Counted from the first letter of the stretch, positions 10,101 to 22,734 are shown. The stretch: 64,000 nucleotides of DNA from Strobilurus pachycystidiatus (GCA_019915135.1 JAHLMK010000011.1:1116001-1180000), one strand, 5' to 3'. A program made the numbers and translations. Notes: generated from the sequence alone by a model not told the origin.

Positions 10101-13100
10101 GAGGTGCTTCTCATGTGAGATTTTCCATGTCACTCGTTCCTCGCTCGACACTGAACCGCATTGTAGGGAGCAAGGAATTCCCACAATGACACCGGACCTA
10201 CTCCGCCGTGCTAAACAGCTTGGCTTTTCGGATCGTCAACTCGCTGCTTCCCTGGGTTCAACAGAATTGGCTGTACGAACCTTGCGCAAAGAGCAGGGTA
10301 TCGCCCCATTCGTCAAGCAAATTGACACTGTCGCCGCCGAATTTCCCGCGTTCACCAATTACCTTTACACGACCTATAACGCGGTCGAACACGACATCTC
10401 TTTCGGTGACCGTGGCGTCATGGTGTTGGGTTCCGGAGTGTACCGTATCGGCTCTTCCGTGGAGTTTGATTGGTGTGCTGTTCGCGCTATCAGGACCTTA
10501 CGTGACCAAGGTCTTCCTACGGTTATGGTGAACTACAATCCCGAAACAGTCAGTACAGACTACGACGAGGCCGACAGGCTCTACTTCGAGAACATCAGTC
10601 TGGAGACGATCCTGGATATCTACGACGTCGAACACTCCCGGGGTGTCATCTTGTCCATGGGAGGACAGACGCCCAACAATATCGCCTTGCCGTTGTACCG
10701 CGAGAACGTCAAGATCTACGGAACATCACCCGAGATGATCGACACTGCCGAAAACCGATACAAGTTCTCTCGTCTTCTCGATGAGATAGGCGTTGACCAG
10801 CCTTCGTGGAAAGAGCTCAGCAGCTACGACGAAGCCTATGCGTTTTGCGAGTCGGTTGGATACCCTGTGCTTGTTCGCCCTTCATACGTCCTATCCGGTG
10901 CCGCGATGAATGTCGTGTCTACGGCTGACGACCTCATGAACTACCTCACGCAAGCCACCGCCGTCTCTCGCGACCACCCGGTCGTTATCACGAAGTACAT
11001 CGAGCAGGCCAAGGAGATCGAGATGGATGCTGTGGCAAAGGACGGAAAAATGGTCATGCACTATATTTCCGAGCACGTCGAAAACGCTGGCGTGCATTCT
11101 GGTGACGCTACCCTGATCCACCCTCCCCAGGATCTCGACCCACAGACGGTGCGCCAGATTGAGGAAGCGACTGCGAAGATTGGGAACGCGTTGAACGTCA
11201 CTGGGCCGTTCAACATCCAGTTTATTGCGAAGAACAACGAGATCAAGGTCATCGAATGTAATCTTCGGGCAGCTCGGTCATTCCCCTTCGTCTCGAAAGT
11301 CACTGGGGTCGATGCTATCGAGATGGCGACGAAGGTCATGCTTGATCTCCCCGTCGAGGCATACCCCGACCTTGGGCTGCCTGCTGACTATGTCGGCGTC
11401 AAAGTCCCTCAGTTCAGTTTCAGCCGACTTTCCGGGGCTGACCCAGTTCTTGGTGTGGAGATGGCGTCGACTGGGGAGGTCGCCTGCTTCGGTCGAGACA
11501 AGTACGAGGCTTACCTCAAGGCCCTTATCTCCACCGGTATCGTGCCTCCGAAGAAAAACATCTTGTTTTCTGTCGGAAGCTACCGCGAGAAGCTTGAGAT
11601 TCTTCCGTCCGTGCAGAAGCTCAGTGCAGCGGGATACAACATTTTCGCTACCTCTGGTACCGCAGACTTTTTGACGGAGCACAATGTTCCTTGCAAGGCA
11701 AGTTCGACTGTACACTACACTATCTTCAATCTAATCACTTTTATCAGTATCTTGAGACTCTCGGGGAGGATAACCGCGACAAGCAAAAATCTGAGTACTC
11801 TTTGACTCAGCATCTTGCCAACAACCTCATCGACATGTACATCAACCTTCCGTCCAAAAACCACTACCGCCGGCCCGCCAGCTACGCGAGTAAGGGATAC
11901 CACACTAGGCGGATGGCTGTCGACTTCGCTGTTCCTCTCATCACGAACGTTAAGAACGCCAAGATGCTCACTGAGGCATTGGTCCGCATGCTTCCATTAA
12001 ACGTCTCCACCATCGACTCCAAAAGTTCGCATGAAACCCACACATTCCCTGGCTTGGTCAACGTCGCGGCCTTCGTACCAGGCTTGACGGTCCCAGGAAG
12101 CAACGACTTCGCTCAAGCCACCGAGGCTTCCATCGCTGCCGGCTTCACGACTGCCATCGTGATTCCTGTCGATCTCAAGAGTAGGATCTCCGACGTCGCG
12201 ACTTTGGACATTGTTCGTGCCAACATCAAGGGTGGTGCCCACTGCAATTTCGCTCTGAGCATCTCCGCATCGTCGCAAAATGTGACCATCGTGGACGAAG
12301 AATTACAGGCGGACGCCAAGGCCCTGTTCATCCCCTTCCAAATCGACAGTCCTCACAATTCTCTGTCGAGTCTGGCGTCTCATTTCACGTCGTGGCCCTC
12401 TGATAAGCCGATCGTTACGAACGCAAAGGGCTCGGATTTGGCGTCCATTTTGCTCTTGGCCAGCTTGCACAGCAGAAGCGTCCACGTTACTGATGTCTTG
12501 ACAAACGATGACCTCTTGTTGATCACCCTCAGCAAGGCAAAGCACCTCAAGGTTACTTGCGATGTCTCCATCTACTCCCTCTTCTTCAGTACTTCGCAAT
12601 ATCCACAGGCGACGTGTCTGCCCTCTCCGGAAGACCAACAAGCATTGTGGTCGCACCTCGATAGCATCGATGTCTTCTCGGTCGGTGCCACGCCGTACCT
12701 TCTTGCTGTCCAGACGGGCCATCTGGCGTCAGTGAAGTCCGGTCTTGAGGAGGCCCTTCCGCTTCTATTGACTGCGGTAACCGACGGTCGACTCAAGCTC
12801 GAGGATATCCGCCTTCGTTTGCACGACAATCCCATTCTTATATTCGGGCTGCCGGAGCAGGCGTCTACGCAAGTGGAGGTTGTCATCGGGCGCAAGTCTG
12901 CGTTCGTGAAGAAGGTTGACTGTTGGTCGCCTTTGGAGCAGGGCTCTGTTGCCGGTGCCATTCACAGGGTCGTTGTTCATGGACAAACGTCGTTTTTGGA
13001 TGGAGCTCTGACATCTTCTCCCCTTGGTCGCGAGATATCCAGTGCGACTATCAACCACCCAACATCTACTGTGCATGCGGGATCTCCCGCCTTTGAAAGG

Positions 13101-14281
13101 ACAGAGGGTTCGGCGTTGACTGGCATGGCATCATTAAACATGGGCCCCGCCCTTCACTCGGCGATGCAAGGCCCATCCGCCCTCAACATCTTCTCACACC
13201 TCCTTCCTCACCCCTCCTTCCATCGCCGTCATATTCTCTCGGTCAAGCAATTGACTCGGAAGGACATGTACGACCTATTCTCTTTGGCGCACGAAATGCG
13301 TCTGCAGGTCGAGCGTAATGGTGTTTTGGACGTCCTCAAAGGCAAAGTCTTGTGCACTGCATTTTACGAACCCTCTACTAGGACGAGCTCCTCCTTTGAT
13401 GCTGCCATGAAGCGATGCGGAGGGCAAGTCGTCCAAATCACTGCCGACACCTCTTCTGTCCTCAAAGGGGAATCTTTACCAGACACTATCAGGACGCTGT
13501 CGTGCTACGGGGATGCTATCGTTCTGCGTCATCCCGACGTAGGTAGCGCGCAGTTGGCGGCGAAGTTTTCACCTGTTCCGATCATCAATGCTGGAGATGG
13601 GATTGGTGAACACCCCACGCAGGTATGATCTTACTCGCCGATATACTGAGCCGTGACTGATGTTTTTGCAGGCTCTCTTGGACGTTTACACAATTCGTTC
13701 CGAACTTGGTACGGTCAACGGGCAAACGATCACACTTCTCGGTGACCTCAAGAACGGACGCACTGTTCACAGCTTGGTGACCCTACTCTGCCTGTACTCA
13801 GTCCGCCTCAATTTCGTCTCCCCGCCCTCCCTTGCAATGCCTTCTAGTGTCGTATCGGCGGCTCGCAAGGCTGGAGTTCATGTCACAATCTGCGAAACTC
13901 TTGAGGAGGTTCTGTCGGACACGGATGTTCTGTACGTGACTAGGGTACAGAAAGAGCGATTCGAAAACGAGGCAGAATGGCTCCGTGTCAAGGACGCTTA
14001 CCGCGTCGATCATTCGGTGCTGTCGCGGGCCAAGGAGGAGATGATTGTCATGCATCCTCTTCCCCGAGTCAATGGTACGCTTCTTCACCACAAGTCTTGC
14101 TTACTTCTCTTGACATGTTCTACAGAAATCGATCCTGAAGTGGATTTCGATTCTCGTCGCGCTGTCTATTTCCGTCAGATGCGCTATGGCCTCTTCGTAT
14201 GTCTTCCTTCCATCATCTTAGACTTTCACTCACAGATTGAATCAGATCCGTATGGCGTTGCTCATGAGCGTACTAGCATAA
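7160..14281 (+). CDS. ura2: CAD protein: CPSase II + aspartate transcarbamylase
   Basis: Ten exons (7160-7343, 7397-9267, 9316-9504, 9555-9887, 9936-10114, 10167-11697, 11748-13622, 13672-14074, 14126-14196, 14246-14281) give 2,223 residues, almost the length of yeast Ura2. Order: glutaminase (nucleophile in GICLGHQ near residue 324, [13 protein letters not shown] with His/Glu), two carbamoyl-phosphate synthetase halves ([18 protein letters not shown] near 466), MGS-type regulatory domain ([17 protein letters not shown], near 1420), a dihydroorotase-like segment (about 1510-1850) that has lost the metal HxH motif ([17 protein letters not shown] instead), and aspartate transcarbamylase ([12 protein letters not shown] near 1967, HPTQ near 2053). 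It makes carbamoyl aspartate for UMP synthesis, with UTP feedback expected. Dihydroorotase must be a separate gene elsewhere. The sixth intron is GC-AG. Confidence 0.97.
11698..11747 (+). other. GC-AG intron inside the CAD gene
   Basis: The donor is AAG|GCAAGT and the acceptor TATCAG. Removing exactly these 50 bases joins VPCK to YLETLGED in frame, which matches the conserved CAD sequence across this point. No GT donor nearby gives a correct junction. GCAAGT is the recognised consensus of the minor GC-AG class. Confidence 0.8.
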
Positions 14282-15568
14282 TCAAAATGAGTTACTAACT
14301 CAAACAACGGCGGAAGGGACTTAGAAAGAGAATGTATGTACTGTAGACATCACTGATAACGATGGGACTCCATCCTCTCGGACTGTTTCATAAACGGGAA
14401 ACAAATCATTTACAACACCTGTAGAGTATCCAAACTTGTAGCATAGATTCGTTCAAGGACAGATCACTATATGTATGTCGTTTCTTTCGTCAAATTCCTC
14501 CAAGCGGCGTCGTCTATCGACTTTGAACATATTACCGTCTGACAATGCAATCACCAGGCCAGGACTGCGTCAGGTTGAAGGTCGCGCTCATTGTCGTATT
14601 ATCTTATCTACCTCACTCCCTCTTATCCAATCTCCGCGACATGTAAGTACAGTCAACTGAGCAAGACTCTCTCACAAACGACGAGCGCTGAGCGCTGAGC
14701 TCGGAGTCGTCTCGCTTGATACCTACTCTAAAAACTGGTAATTTAACAAATAGCGATGGCAAGATCGCCATGTCATGTTCAAGTTTGATGCGCCAATTTT
14801 GGGCAAACCTCTGCACACGACAGCTGGCTCTAGTAGCAGCGAAGACAGCCGTTCGCTGTCGCGGAACAGATGCACACAGCTCGTGGCCCTGTAGTGCGCT
14901 GTACTGTTGTCCAGCCTCCTTTTACCCAGTCAATGTCCGCGGCCGCAAACGGGCGCTCGGAAAGCCGAGGCGAGGAATCTCTCAATTGGTGTATCGAGTT
15001 TACATGCGCAGCAGTCTCTCAATCCGGTTGAGGTCTTGCCCATTCTGCCCAAGGAAACAGACGCGGGGGCCTATTGTACACGGGATGTCTCGAACACGTA
15101 CAGGGATTACACCGGAAACTCGTCTGTCGCAAGTTCCCATATCATTATAGCCACCGTTTGGACAATACTCCTGCTTAGTTGTACGATGCTCATACATTTT
15201 GGCAGTGCATTTCGAGCGACTTTGCACCGGCGAATGTCCAGCACTCGTTCCCATCCCGGATATGCGGCGTGTTGCCATGACACTTCTCCTTCAGAAAAGA
15301 TCATGGGACCGGTTCTTCATTGAGTTTGTCTTCTCGCCACGCCGGACTCAATGATAGGATGAAATCTTCCCGTTTTCCCCCGCCATCTCTTCTGTGCTAC
15401 CGTAACCTTCTGTTTTGGCTTCTCAGTCCTTTGTTTTGGCACAGAATGCCCGTTGCATGGAGGATAAATTTTCCATATGCGAAGAGACTTCCTAGCAACC
15501 CAGCGGAGCCATAAAAACAAGTCAGCTCATGAGCGGTCTTCGCCAACACACTTCTTCGTGCTGCAACC
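14282..15568. other. Intergenic region after CAD
   Basis: Nothing assignable in 1.29 kb. Overlapping short frames between 14716 and 15323 have no motif or credible splice pattern. The last part (about 15480-15568) serves as the leader of the following membrane-protein gene. Confidence 0.45.
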
Positions 15569-16880
15569 ATGTCGGACTACCCTGCCAGTCCCAACCTGGA
15601 ACAGCTCACTTTCTCTGGACGCGATGGCTACTTCAACTGCCTAGTCATCGAAGCTTTGACCCATGGTGAGCGATTGATTCCTTTCTCATCCAATTTTCCC
15701 GAGCTTACGACTACCCCCAGGAATATACACCGCCCTGGTTCTGGTCGCTCTCTGGCGAGCAGGTATTTCTTCCTCCTTCACGTTAACCTTCTAAGTCTGA
15801 AACGAAGCAAAGCGTTGATGAGATACAGCCGAGTACGGGGTTTCATGCTCGGAGTCCTCATCGCAATGTATGTGTTGGCGACTACGCACCTTGCAGTGAG
15901 ATGGTATTGGATCCGCGAAGCGTTCGTCGTCGCTGCGTCTTCCCCGGAGGAGACGTTCTGGGTTTTTCTTGAAGATCGATACTTCTGGGTGTGGGTAGTG
16001 AGTGGTCTCACTTTCGGACTAAACACCTTCATCGCGGACACGGTGCTGGTGAGTACAAACTAGTTGCGTTGATGTGTGCTCTCAGACCCTGAATGTATCA
16101 GGTATGGAGGTGTTGGACCATCTGGAGTCGCAATTGGAAGGTGGTCCTCTTCCCAATTCTAACCACTATCACCGGTGCCAGTAAGTTACGCCCCGTTTAC
16201 ATCCTTTTCGGCACAAACTTAGTCTACATGATCGTGCAGTTTTCAACGGCTTGTTCTTGTTCCGAGAAATGTTATTGACGGACGGACCCGACTCGAGCAT
16301 CTCGGCATGGGGAAGCAGCGTCAACTGGGGAATTCCCTTCTTCGCCATGTCTCTTGTAACCACTCTGACATGCACCCTTCTCATCATTTATCGTATATGG
16401 ACAGTCGCCAAGGAGAAGCATGGGAGTCACGGTCCGAAGATCTATCGAAGTGTCATCGAAATCGTGATACAATCGGCGGCGCTCTATTCCTTCACACTCA
16501 TCATCTTTCTGGCGTTCTTCGTTCGAAATGATCTCACAAGCATTTACCCGCTTCCGATCCTGGACTCCGTTACGGTGTGTATCTTTGCTATTGTGCAACC
16601 GGTGAACCTAACTATCGTTTAGGGCATTGCGCCGACTCTGATAGTCGCAAGAGTTGCGTCGGGTCAAACTCTTCCGAGCCGGAAGGAAGGAGCTAAGCAG
16701 ACATCACCGCTGCCACAGGATACTGATTCTCAAGAACAACAACAGTCTCAAAGTGGTCCCCATGCCTCGGTCATCAGCTCATTCGTTATTCCGGACCTCG
16801 AAGGCAATCACGATGATTCTGACTCAAATGACGGTGATGCTTTTGAAGATGAGAAGCGGGTTGTGTTCTATGCGGTGTAA
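15569..16880 (+). CDS. Seven-helix membrane protein, basidiomycete-type
   Basis: The ATG at 15569 begins SDYPASPNLEQLTFSGRDGY, and about six introns of 45-60 nt follow. The assembled protein has a run of hydrophobic helices: a first one after the N-terminus (YTALVLVALW), MLGVLIAMYVLATTHLAV, a pair around WVWVVSGLTFGLNTFIADTVL, the characteristic VWRCWTIWSRNWKVVLFP, FFAMSLVTTLTCTLLIIYRIW, a helix at YSFTLIIFLAFF and the terminal TGIAPTLIVARVAS. The topology and the WRCW-xxW-x-R-x-W signature match a large family of fungal seven-helix proteins, expanded in Agaricomycetes, with no proven ligand. The C-terminal tail is hydrophilic and acidic with a QEQQQSQSG stretch and ends FYAV. A role as an orphan receptor is possible but unproven. 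Confidence 0.75.
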
Positions 16881-17339
16881 TACTGATAACAGACTTTACC
16901 ATTCTCTTCGCGGACCTGTTCGAACGCTTCACCTTCCTTTTTTGTAACAAGATAGTTCCCCCACACTTACTATTTCCTACCTCTTACTTGCAGGCGAGCA
17001 AACCGTTGTATCATGAGAAGACTGTAACTATACTTGTAATTGTTTAGTCGTTGGCTGAGAGCCTACAATACGTAGCGACTCTCATGAAGCAGTACAAAAT
17101 GATATTGTTTGTAACAATGATACACCAGACCGCTTGACATGACATGTGCCGTTGCTGGGCAATGCAAAAAGCCTGGCTCATGAACGGGGGCCCATCCCCG
17201 TGTGACATGAAGCTGACCCCACAACTGGCTAGTCAAGTCCCCAATGCCTCACTCCCAATATCAATTCAGAAGGGGCTGACAGGACCGCTTGCTTACAAAA
17301 TGCCGGAATACGAGCCATCACCTCTTAGCTTCCTCCAGC
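16881..17339. other. Intergenic region between 7-TM and SDR genes
   Basis: No gene, repeat or RNA recognised in these 459 bases. The 3' flank of the 7-TM gene is AT-rich, and the final 60 bases precede the SDR start. Confidence 0.4.
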
Positions 17340-18272
17340 ATGCAAGCATTCGACACCAAGGTGAGTGGTCTCAATCAAGATTGGACCCGATCCGAGCGTT
17401 TCAACCGACCAGATCGCAATAATTACTGGAGCCTCGAGCGGCATTGGCCTCGCAGTAACAAAGATAGTATACGACGGCGGTGGGAGCATCTTCGCAGTGG
17501 ATATGAACACCTTCCCGGAGGATGCTCTCCCGAAGTCAGTGCACCCGGAAAGATTCACATTCTTCCAGGCCAACTTGATGGATCCCAAAGCACCTGCAAG
17601 CATTGTGCAGGCGTGCATAACGACCTTCGGGAGGGTAGACATTCTCCTCAACATCGCAGGCATCATGGATGGATTCCACGGTGTGGAAACACTTTCTGAT
17701 GACATGTGGGAACGGGTCATCCAAGTCAACTTGACCGCGCCAGTGAAACTTATGCGCGAGGCAGTAAAGGTGATGAAGGCTCAAGACCCGCCCGGTGGGT
17801 CCATCGTCAACGTGGGGAGCACGGCAGGTGCAAGCGGAGCTTTCGCAGGATGCGCTTATACGACGAGCAAACACGGGCTTGTGAATATAGGCATATTTCT
17901 GATAGAAGTCGCTGACGCGCAGTGTAGGTGGGAGCGACGAAGAATACGGCATGGCTGTACAGAGACGACGGGATACGATGCAATGCAACCATGCCCGGGG
18001 GCACCATAACGAACATCGGGTTGGGGCAGCCTATGGATCAAATCGACCAGACGGCCTCGAGCAGGATCATGTAAGCCTGGATCTCCTCTCTCAACTCTAG
18101 GCCGCGGTGCTCATCCATCCCAAGGCCCGTCGTCGACCTCGTCATGGACCGCAAGACATGCAAAGGACTATCAACCCCCGATGGACAGGCCCGTGTCATC
18201 GCCTTCCTGGCTTCTTGCACAGAGATGAATGGTGCCATCCTGCACGTAGATAACGCAGGGAGTTGCCTCTGA
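17340..18272 (+). CDS. Short-chain dehydrogenase/reductase
   Basis: Four exons (17340-17360, 17413-17880, 17928-18068 and a last exon starting near 18123) encode about 260 residues, the normal size of a classical SDR. A seven-codon first exon (MQAFDTK) is spliced to IAIITGASSGIGLAV, the glycine-rich nucleotide-binding loop. NIAG follows at the fourth strand, then IVNVGSTAG with the catalytic Ser, and YTTSKHGL, where Tyr and Lys are the catalytic pair. The C-terminus FLASCTEMNGAILHVDNAG is standard for the family. It should reduce or oxidise a small carbonyl or alcohol with NAD(P), but substrate cannot be read from the sequence. No signal peptide, so cytosolic. It might serve sugar or polyol metabolism, given the arabinose-related genes further on, but that is only a positional guess. 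Confidence 0.85.
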
Positions 18273-18333
18273 AGTCGGGGAGGCTGATTGGATCGATTGA
18301 ATAGGTCATATTGATGTAGTGATGTAGGGATAT

Positions 18334-20004
18334 TCATTTACGGCGTTTCTTGGTTGGTGATGGCGGTGACATATCTTCGTCGGGAGATGCTCTCAGAAGT
18401 AAGATATCTGGCGAGCTATTGGGTAAATCCCATATCTCCTCATCGTCGGTTGTCTGTTGCGACATGAACGAGTGGGCTGGAACGGTAGTGGTCCGCCGCA
18501 AGCCAGTAGGACGCAGCTTGGGTTTCACTGGCGTAGCCTCTACCAGCAATGTCCCCAGATCCTTGTGGCTCTCCTGCTTCATTTCCAACGCTAGACTGGA
18601 TGGCCGTCGTTCTGGAATCGCCGGTTCTTGTGGCTTCGGTTTGCCCTTGAACACGCGCGACATACTGACCTCCCTATTCAGCACGCGCTTCTTCGACAAA
18701 GCACCGACACTTTCGGCACGTTCCTGATTGAGAGCTACCGACAGCGAACGAGAGCGAGAACGGGCGAGGGTCCTGCTGTCTCTCGAAGTCGTGGAAGTCA
18801 ATGCAGGAGATGCTTGGCGCGTCATGTCCATAGCCCGCTTTTTTGGCGGTAGGCGATTGACCGTCTGTGATTCGGGCTGGGGTTGGGGCAGAGGAGAAGG
18901 TGAACGAGAGGCGCCTGATGATACGTCTTCCTCGTCAGAGAACAATGAGTGGGAGTAAGGGAAGAGCTTGAGATGGAGCGCAGAGCAATGGTCTGGAAGA
19001 GATGCTTTGAAGCTACGTCGCGTATGAGCTGAACGCACCCCGAAATGTAGATAGTGGACACTTACTATGGTTCGACGACCTCGATGAAGAACTTTTGAAC
19101 CCAGTCATGCTCCTCGTCCTTATGTGCGGTAGAAGAAGGAGCTTGAAGATTTTCCAAGCTCCGCACGAGTTGCCAGGTGGACAATTTGTCCATGTAAATC
19201 TGTACGCGAGCCTCAACAGTTTCTTTGCACATGACTTCGTGTGTGGGCTCTTCTTTACGCGTTGATCGCTTTCTTTTTTTGGGAGAAGAGGTTTCGGGAA
19301 GACCAGGCAAGATGAGAGTGAGCATGTGAAGCAGTAGTTGCACGGCCACCCTGTACAAAATGAGGCAAAGGCAACGATAGATTGAGTGCGGATAGCTCAC
19401 TCTCGGCGACCCATGCGCTCAAACCACTTTGCGCGCCATTTCTCGTCCGCCAAGATCTCCTCGGTATACTCGTTCGTTCCCGGTCGCGACTTCGGTTCGG
19501 CGGCGTCGTTCTTCTCGTAGCTGAGCGCATACCACATCATGGTCTCCTCGATCTCTCCCGCCCCGCCGCCATCAACAATGACTTGCGGGAGCTCTACGCG
19601 GTATTTGTCGGTCGATGCGCGGCCAGAGAGGAGAATAGGCTCGATTAAGCCATGAAGCGGGTGAGGGCCGGTTGAAGACGACGCGACATTCACGCGTAAG
19701 AGGCTCGGTATCAGGAGAGATAGTGGCATTATGGACTGTCTATAGTTGAGAGATCTTCAACGGAAGAAGCAATCAAGCGAACCTCTGGAAGCCACAGAAA
19801 TTGAAGATACGTGCGGACAACGAACATGTCCGGCGTTTCGTTGATGAGATCGACAAAGGGATGGTCCTTGGCGAGTGCTTGCCCATGCGCCTCTGTCCAA
19901 TTGACATGGCTCGCTCCGAGTCGTAAGCTCGTCGCCGCAGCAGGTACGCTGCTCATCGTCGTGAAGGTCGGTGGACAAGTTGGAATGATATCACCTGATC
20001 CCAT
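18334..20004 (-). CDS. Sld3-like DNA replication initiation factor
   Basis: Four exons. The first ends LWLPE and joins SIMPLSLLIPSLLR. Then a region ends DEKWRAKWFERMGRRE, then VAVQLLLHMLTLILPGLPE followed by KKRKRSTRKEEP. TVEARVQIYMDKLSTWQL and WVQKFFIEVVEP are spliced (acceptor before 19012) to YFKASLPDHCSALHLKLFP. The tail is Ser/Pro-rich with basic patches and ends SPTKKRRK. The block MDKLSxWQ ... VVEPYF...LP...L..KLFP matches what I know of the Sld3 Cdc45-binding domain. Sld3 recruits Cdc45 to loaded MCM helicase and binds Dpb11 once CDK phosphorylates its C-terminal tail; the tail here is rich in SP sites (TRQASPALT, SPDEDMSPPSPT). Alternative start: ATG at 19956. The family call rests on remembered motifs and should be treated as probable. 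Confidence 0.62.
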
Positions 20005-20464
20005 GGGCCACGGTCCGAACTGAGTAATACCGATTGAGCAAGCCGTTCAGCATGCTTCGCGCTTTGGGAACCAGACAAGGCCCTCTGGAAAGCTAGATAC
20101 TGGCCTGTCTTGTTTCTCCAAAGAAGGTCTATCTTAAGCGCGACGTGTTTATCATGACAGATTGTCCCCTCACCTTCTTCTTCCTTTCTGCCTTGCCGTC
20201 TGTCTGCTTCGAGCTTTGCATTGCTGGTAACCTCTTCGGATTTGCCGTTATCGAACAACTGGTCTCACAGTCCTCTCCACGCACATTCACTGCCATCAGG
20301 CTCAATCTACTATGTGATCATCCCTTCAATCACTGCAAAGGTCTGGTTGAGCCCCTAAGCCGCCACACTAAGATAATATTATCAGTACACTGACGAGTCG
20401 CCTACAATACATACCCTAATTACTACTGAAGTACAATAAAGCTAAACAATCCGATATCGCCACT
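20005..20464. other. Intergenic region before the Zn2Cys6 gene end
   Basis: Holds the upstream side of the Sld3-like gene and the 3' end of the Zn2Cys6 gene. I see no gene or element in it. Confidence 0.4.
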
Positions 20465-22734
20465 CTAAAGATAAGTAGGGACCGAATTCCAATCCGAAGT
20501 GGTATTACTGGATAGGTTGTCCATGAACGACGCCCAAAAGGAAGGGTCCATGAAGATATCCGTGTTGGACGCACCCCACGCTGAAACTTCGGACTGGTAC
20601 GCAGGGATTTCGGATGCCACCTCCGCAGTTTGCGCTGGGTCTACGTTCAGCTGGGGTTCGCCAGTCGTGCTAGCCGCCGCCGCCGCCGCGGGATACTGGT
20701 TGGCAGGGGGTTCGCTGTTGGGAGGGTCCGACTTGCGTCGATTCCACACCTCCATCAGCGTCGCAATGACATGCGAGTACTTCGCCAACACATGTTCCGG
20801 GCCCAGCGCCAGCCTTGAGAGCAACTCCATAGTCGCGGTGATGAGTTTGTCGCATGCGACCCCAAGAGGGGCGCAGTTCAGCTGGTGCATGGAAAAGTTG
20901 GTGATGATGAGCCACGTTGCGGCAAAGGTAATCATGGAAAAGATGCAGTCGGGGCAGGCAGAGAGGAGTTTGTCGTCGCGGTTGGAGAGGACGATCATGA
21001 GGACCGCCTGGGCGGTTTTGATACTGTCCCTTCCCCAGACCATTACAATGGACGTGCCGAAGTATTTGGCACGTATCCAAGTCTGATTTTTTCGGCCTTC
21101 AAGAACGGTGCGCAATTCACGGAGGGCATGATGAGTGGTGAGGAGACGGATGGTATGGTATTGAAGCATGAGCATGTGAAAGTAAAAGGTATCGTATTGC
21201 GACACGACTGGTGATAAGTATGTCAACTGCACTGTAAGTTAGGATACAACTCACTGGTGAGAGGAGCCAAGGGTGTATAGAGACAATCCAGACGATTCAG
21301 CACCTCTTGAATCCTTTCGTAAAATTGTGCTACGTCGTGTGGCCCCGCAAGCGAGATTTTGGACCCAGCTCCAGCCAAGTCCATCAGCTGGCCATGCAAG
21401 CTCAGTCGAAGGCTACGCTCTCGCTCTTGAGTGGATGAAGAACGACAAAATTCTACGGGCTTGTAGTCTATGGTTGCTCGGTCTGAACTTGGCTGTCGAT
21501 TCGAACCCAAACACAATCTGAAGGTGTTGATTAGGTGATGCTTTGCTGACTCAGAGATACGCACAGAGAGTCGACAGACGATAGCAGAACCCACTATCAA
21601 GTAGATGATTAGTGGACATATCTGTGATAGAAACTGTCGTCACGAACCAGTCGAGCATTAGAGATGGCCGTATTCAGTTCCTGAGGAAATTGTTTTTCTA
21701 GATCCTTAAGCTTCATGGCTTTGAGAGATGCTTCGCTGAGATGCAATTTATTTGCCATGCTGATAGCAGAGGCCATAGAATGCGTCGGGCTCTGACGCTC
21801 CTTCTGCTGATCGCGACCGTGTAGAAGGGGAGACCATAGACACAACATGATGAGAGCCAGTATTGATTCCGGGGTGGGAGGCAGATCTGGAAGCTTCTCA
21901 ATGAATGAGCGCTCCACTAGCCCTACTAGACGCGGAGTGATGGAGTGCTGGGTCAGAGAATCTAGATGTCGCGCCGCTATGGTACAGGAAACCAGATCTA
22001 GCAGCTCCGTTCTGGGTAAATGGGGTTCGCACAACCAGGGGACGTAGCAAGCCTCGAAACTGTGAAGAGATTGTCATTGAAAAGCAGCAAGAAATCACAA
22101 AGACTGACATTTCGATGAGCCGGGTGATCTGAGTGGAACTGAGTATATTTGAGAGATATTCGTCCTTCTCGTGGCCAGGCGGCCGTGGTAGTTTGGTTTT
22201 ACGAATGCTCCAGCTATCCGACAGGTCCCGTACGGCCGATATGGGGGCCTGCGTCCAGTCAAAGTCACCGGGAACAGCCATTGGACCCCACGGTACCAAA
22301 GGGCATGGTAGGAGATCTTCAACAATGAGGTCGCGAGCGCTTGTTACCGGCCGTGCATAATCTCGAGGAACGTCGTAGGGAGACTCGACGGGCACTCCAT
22401 CTCTTGGTAGGCAGGGGTCGTTCAGGTCGTGCAAGGGCGGGGTGTCTGCGGCTGTGCTCGTTGAGGCCGCGCTGCAATGGGAGTCGACGATGACGGCGGC
22501 TGGTCCACCGGATGCAGCCTTGATGTGGATGATATTTGTGGCCTCAAAAGAGCAGGAGATAGTGAGCACTTTGCAGCGGTGGCAGCGAAGGAGTTCGTGT
22601 CCGCTGATGTCGTCGGGAAGCTCGCAGCGCGTCTTGTGTCGTCGGCAAGAGGCGCATGCCTGGCTGGCTTTCCTGCGCTTTGGGGTGGCCTCCGCGGGGT
22701 GTCCGTCTGGCTGCGGCTCGCTGGGGCGCTTCAT
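20465..22734 (-). CDS. Zn2Cys6 transcription factor
   Basis: The ATG at 22734 starts MKRPSEPQPDGHPAEA. A basic stretch TPKRRKASQ leads into the binuclear zinc cluster CASCRRHKTRCELPD...LLRCHRCKVLTISC, with the six Cys in the expected order and a somewhat long loop. A long central region, interrupted by several introns, contains helical segments typical of the fungal regulator middle-homology domain (PPTPESILALIMLCLWSPLL, SMASAISMANKLHLSEASLK, LRLSLHGQLMDLAGAG). The C-terminal exon continues with TFYFHMLMLQYHTIRLL, has an alanine run encoded by GCC/GCG repeats near 20670, and ends in an acidic/aromatic segment (NTDIFMDPSFWASFMDNL) that may be an activation domain. It binds DNA as a nuclear regulator. 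It is transcribed away from the GH51 arabinofuranosidase across 387 bp, so it may control that gene and itself. Confidence 0.85.

Noticed and set aside
20667..20700. GCC/GCG-rich triplet repeat
   Set aside because: It simply encodes an alanine run in the Zn2Cys6 protein.
21493..21515. GATTCGAACCC resembling a tRNA T-arm
   Set aside because: No acceptor stem or anticodon arm could be fitted around it, and it lies inside an exon of the Zn2Cys6 gene.
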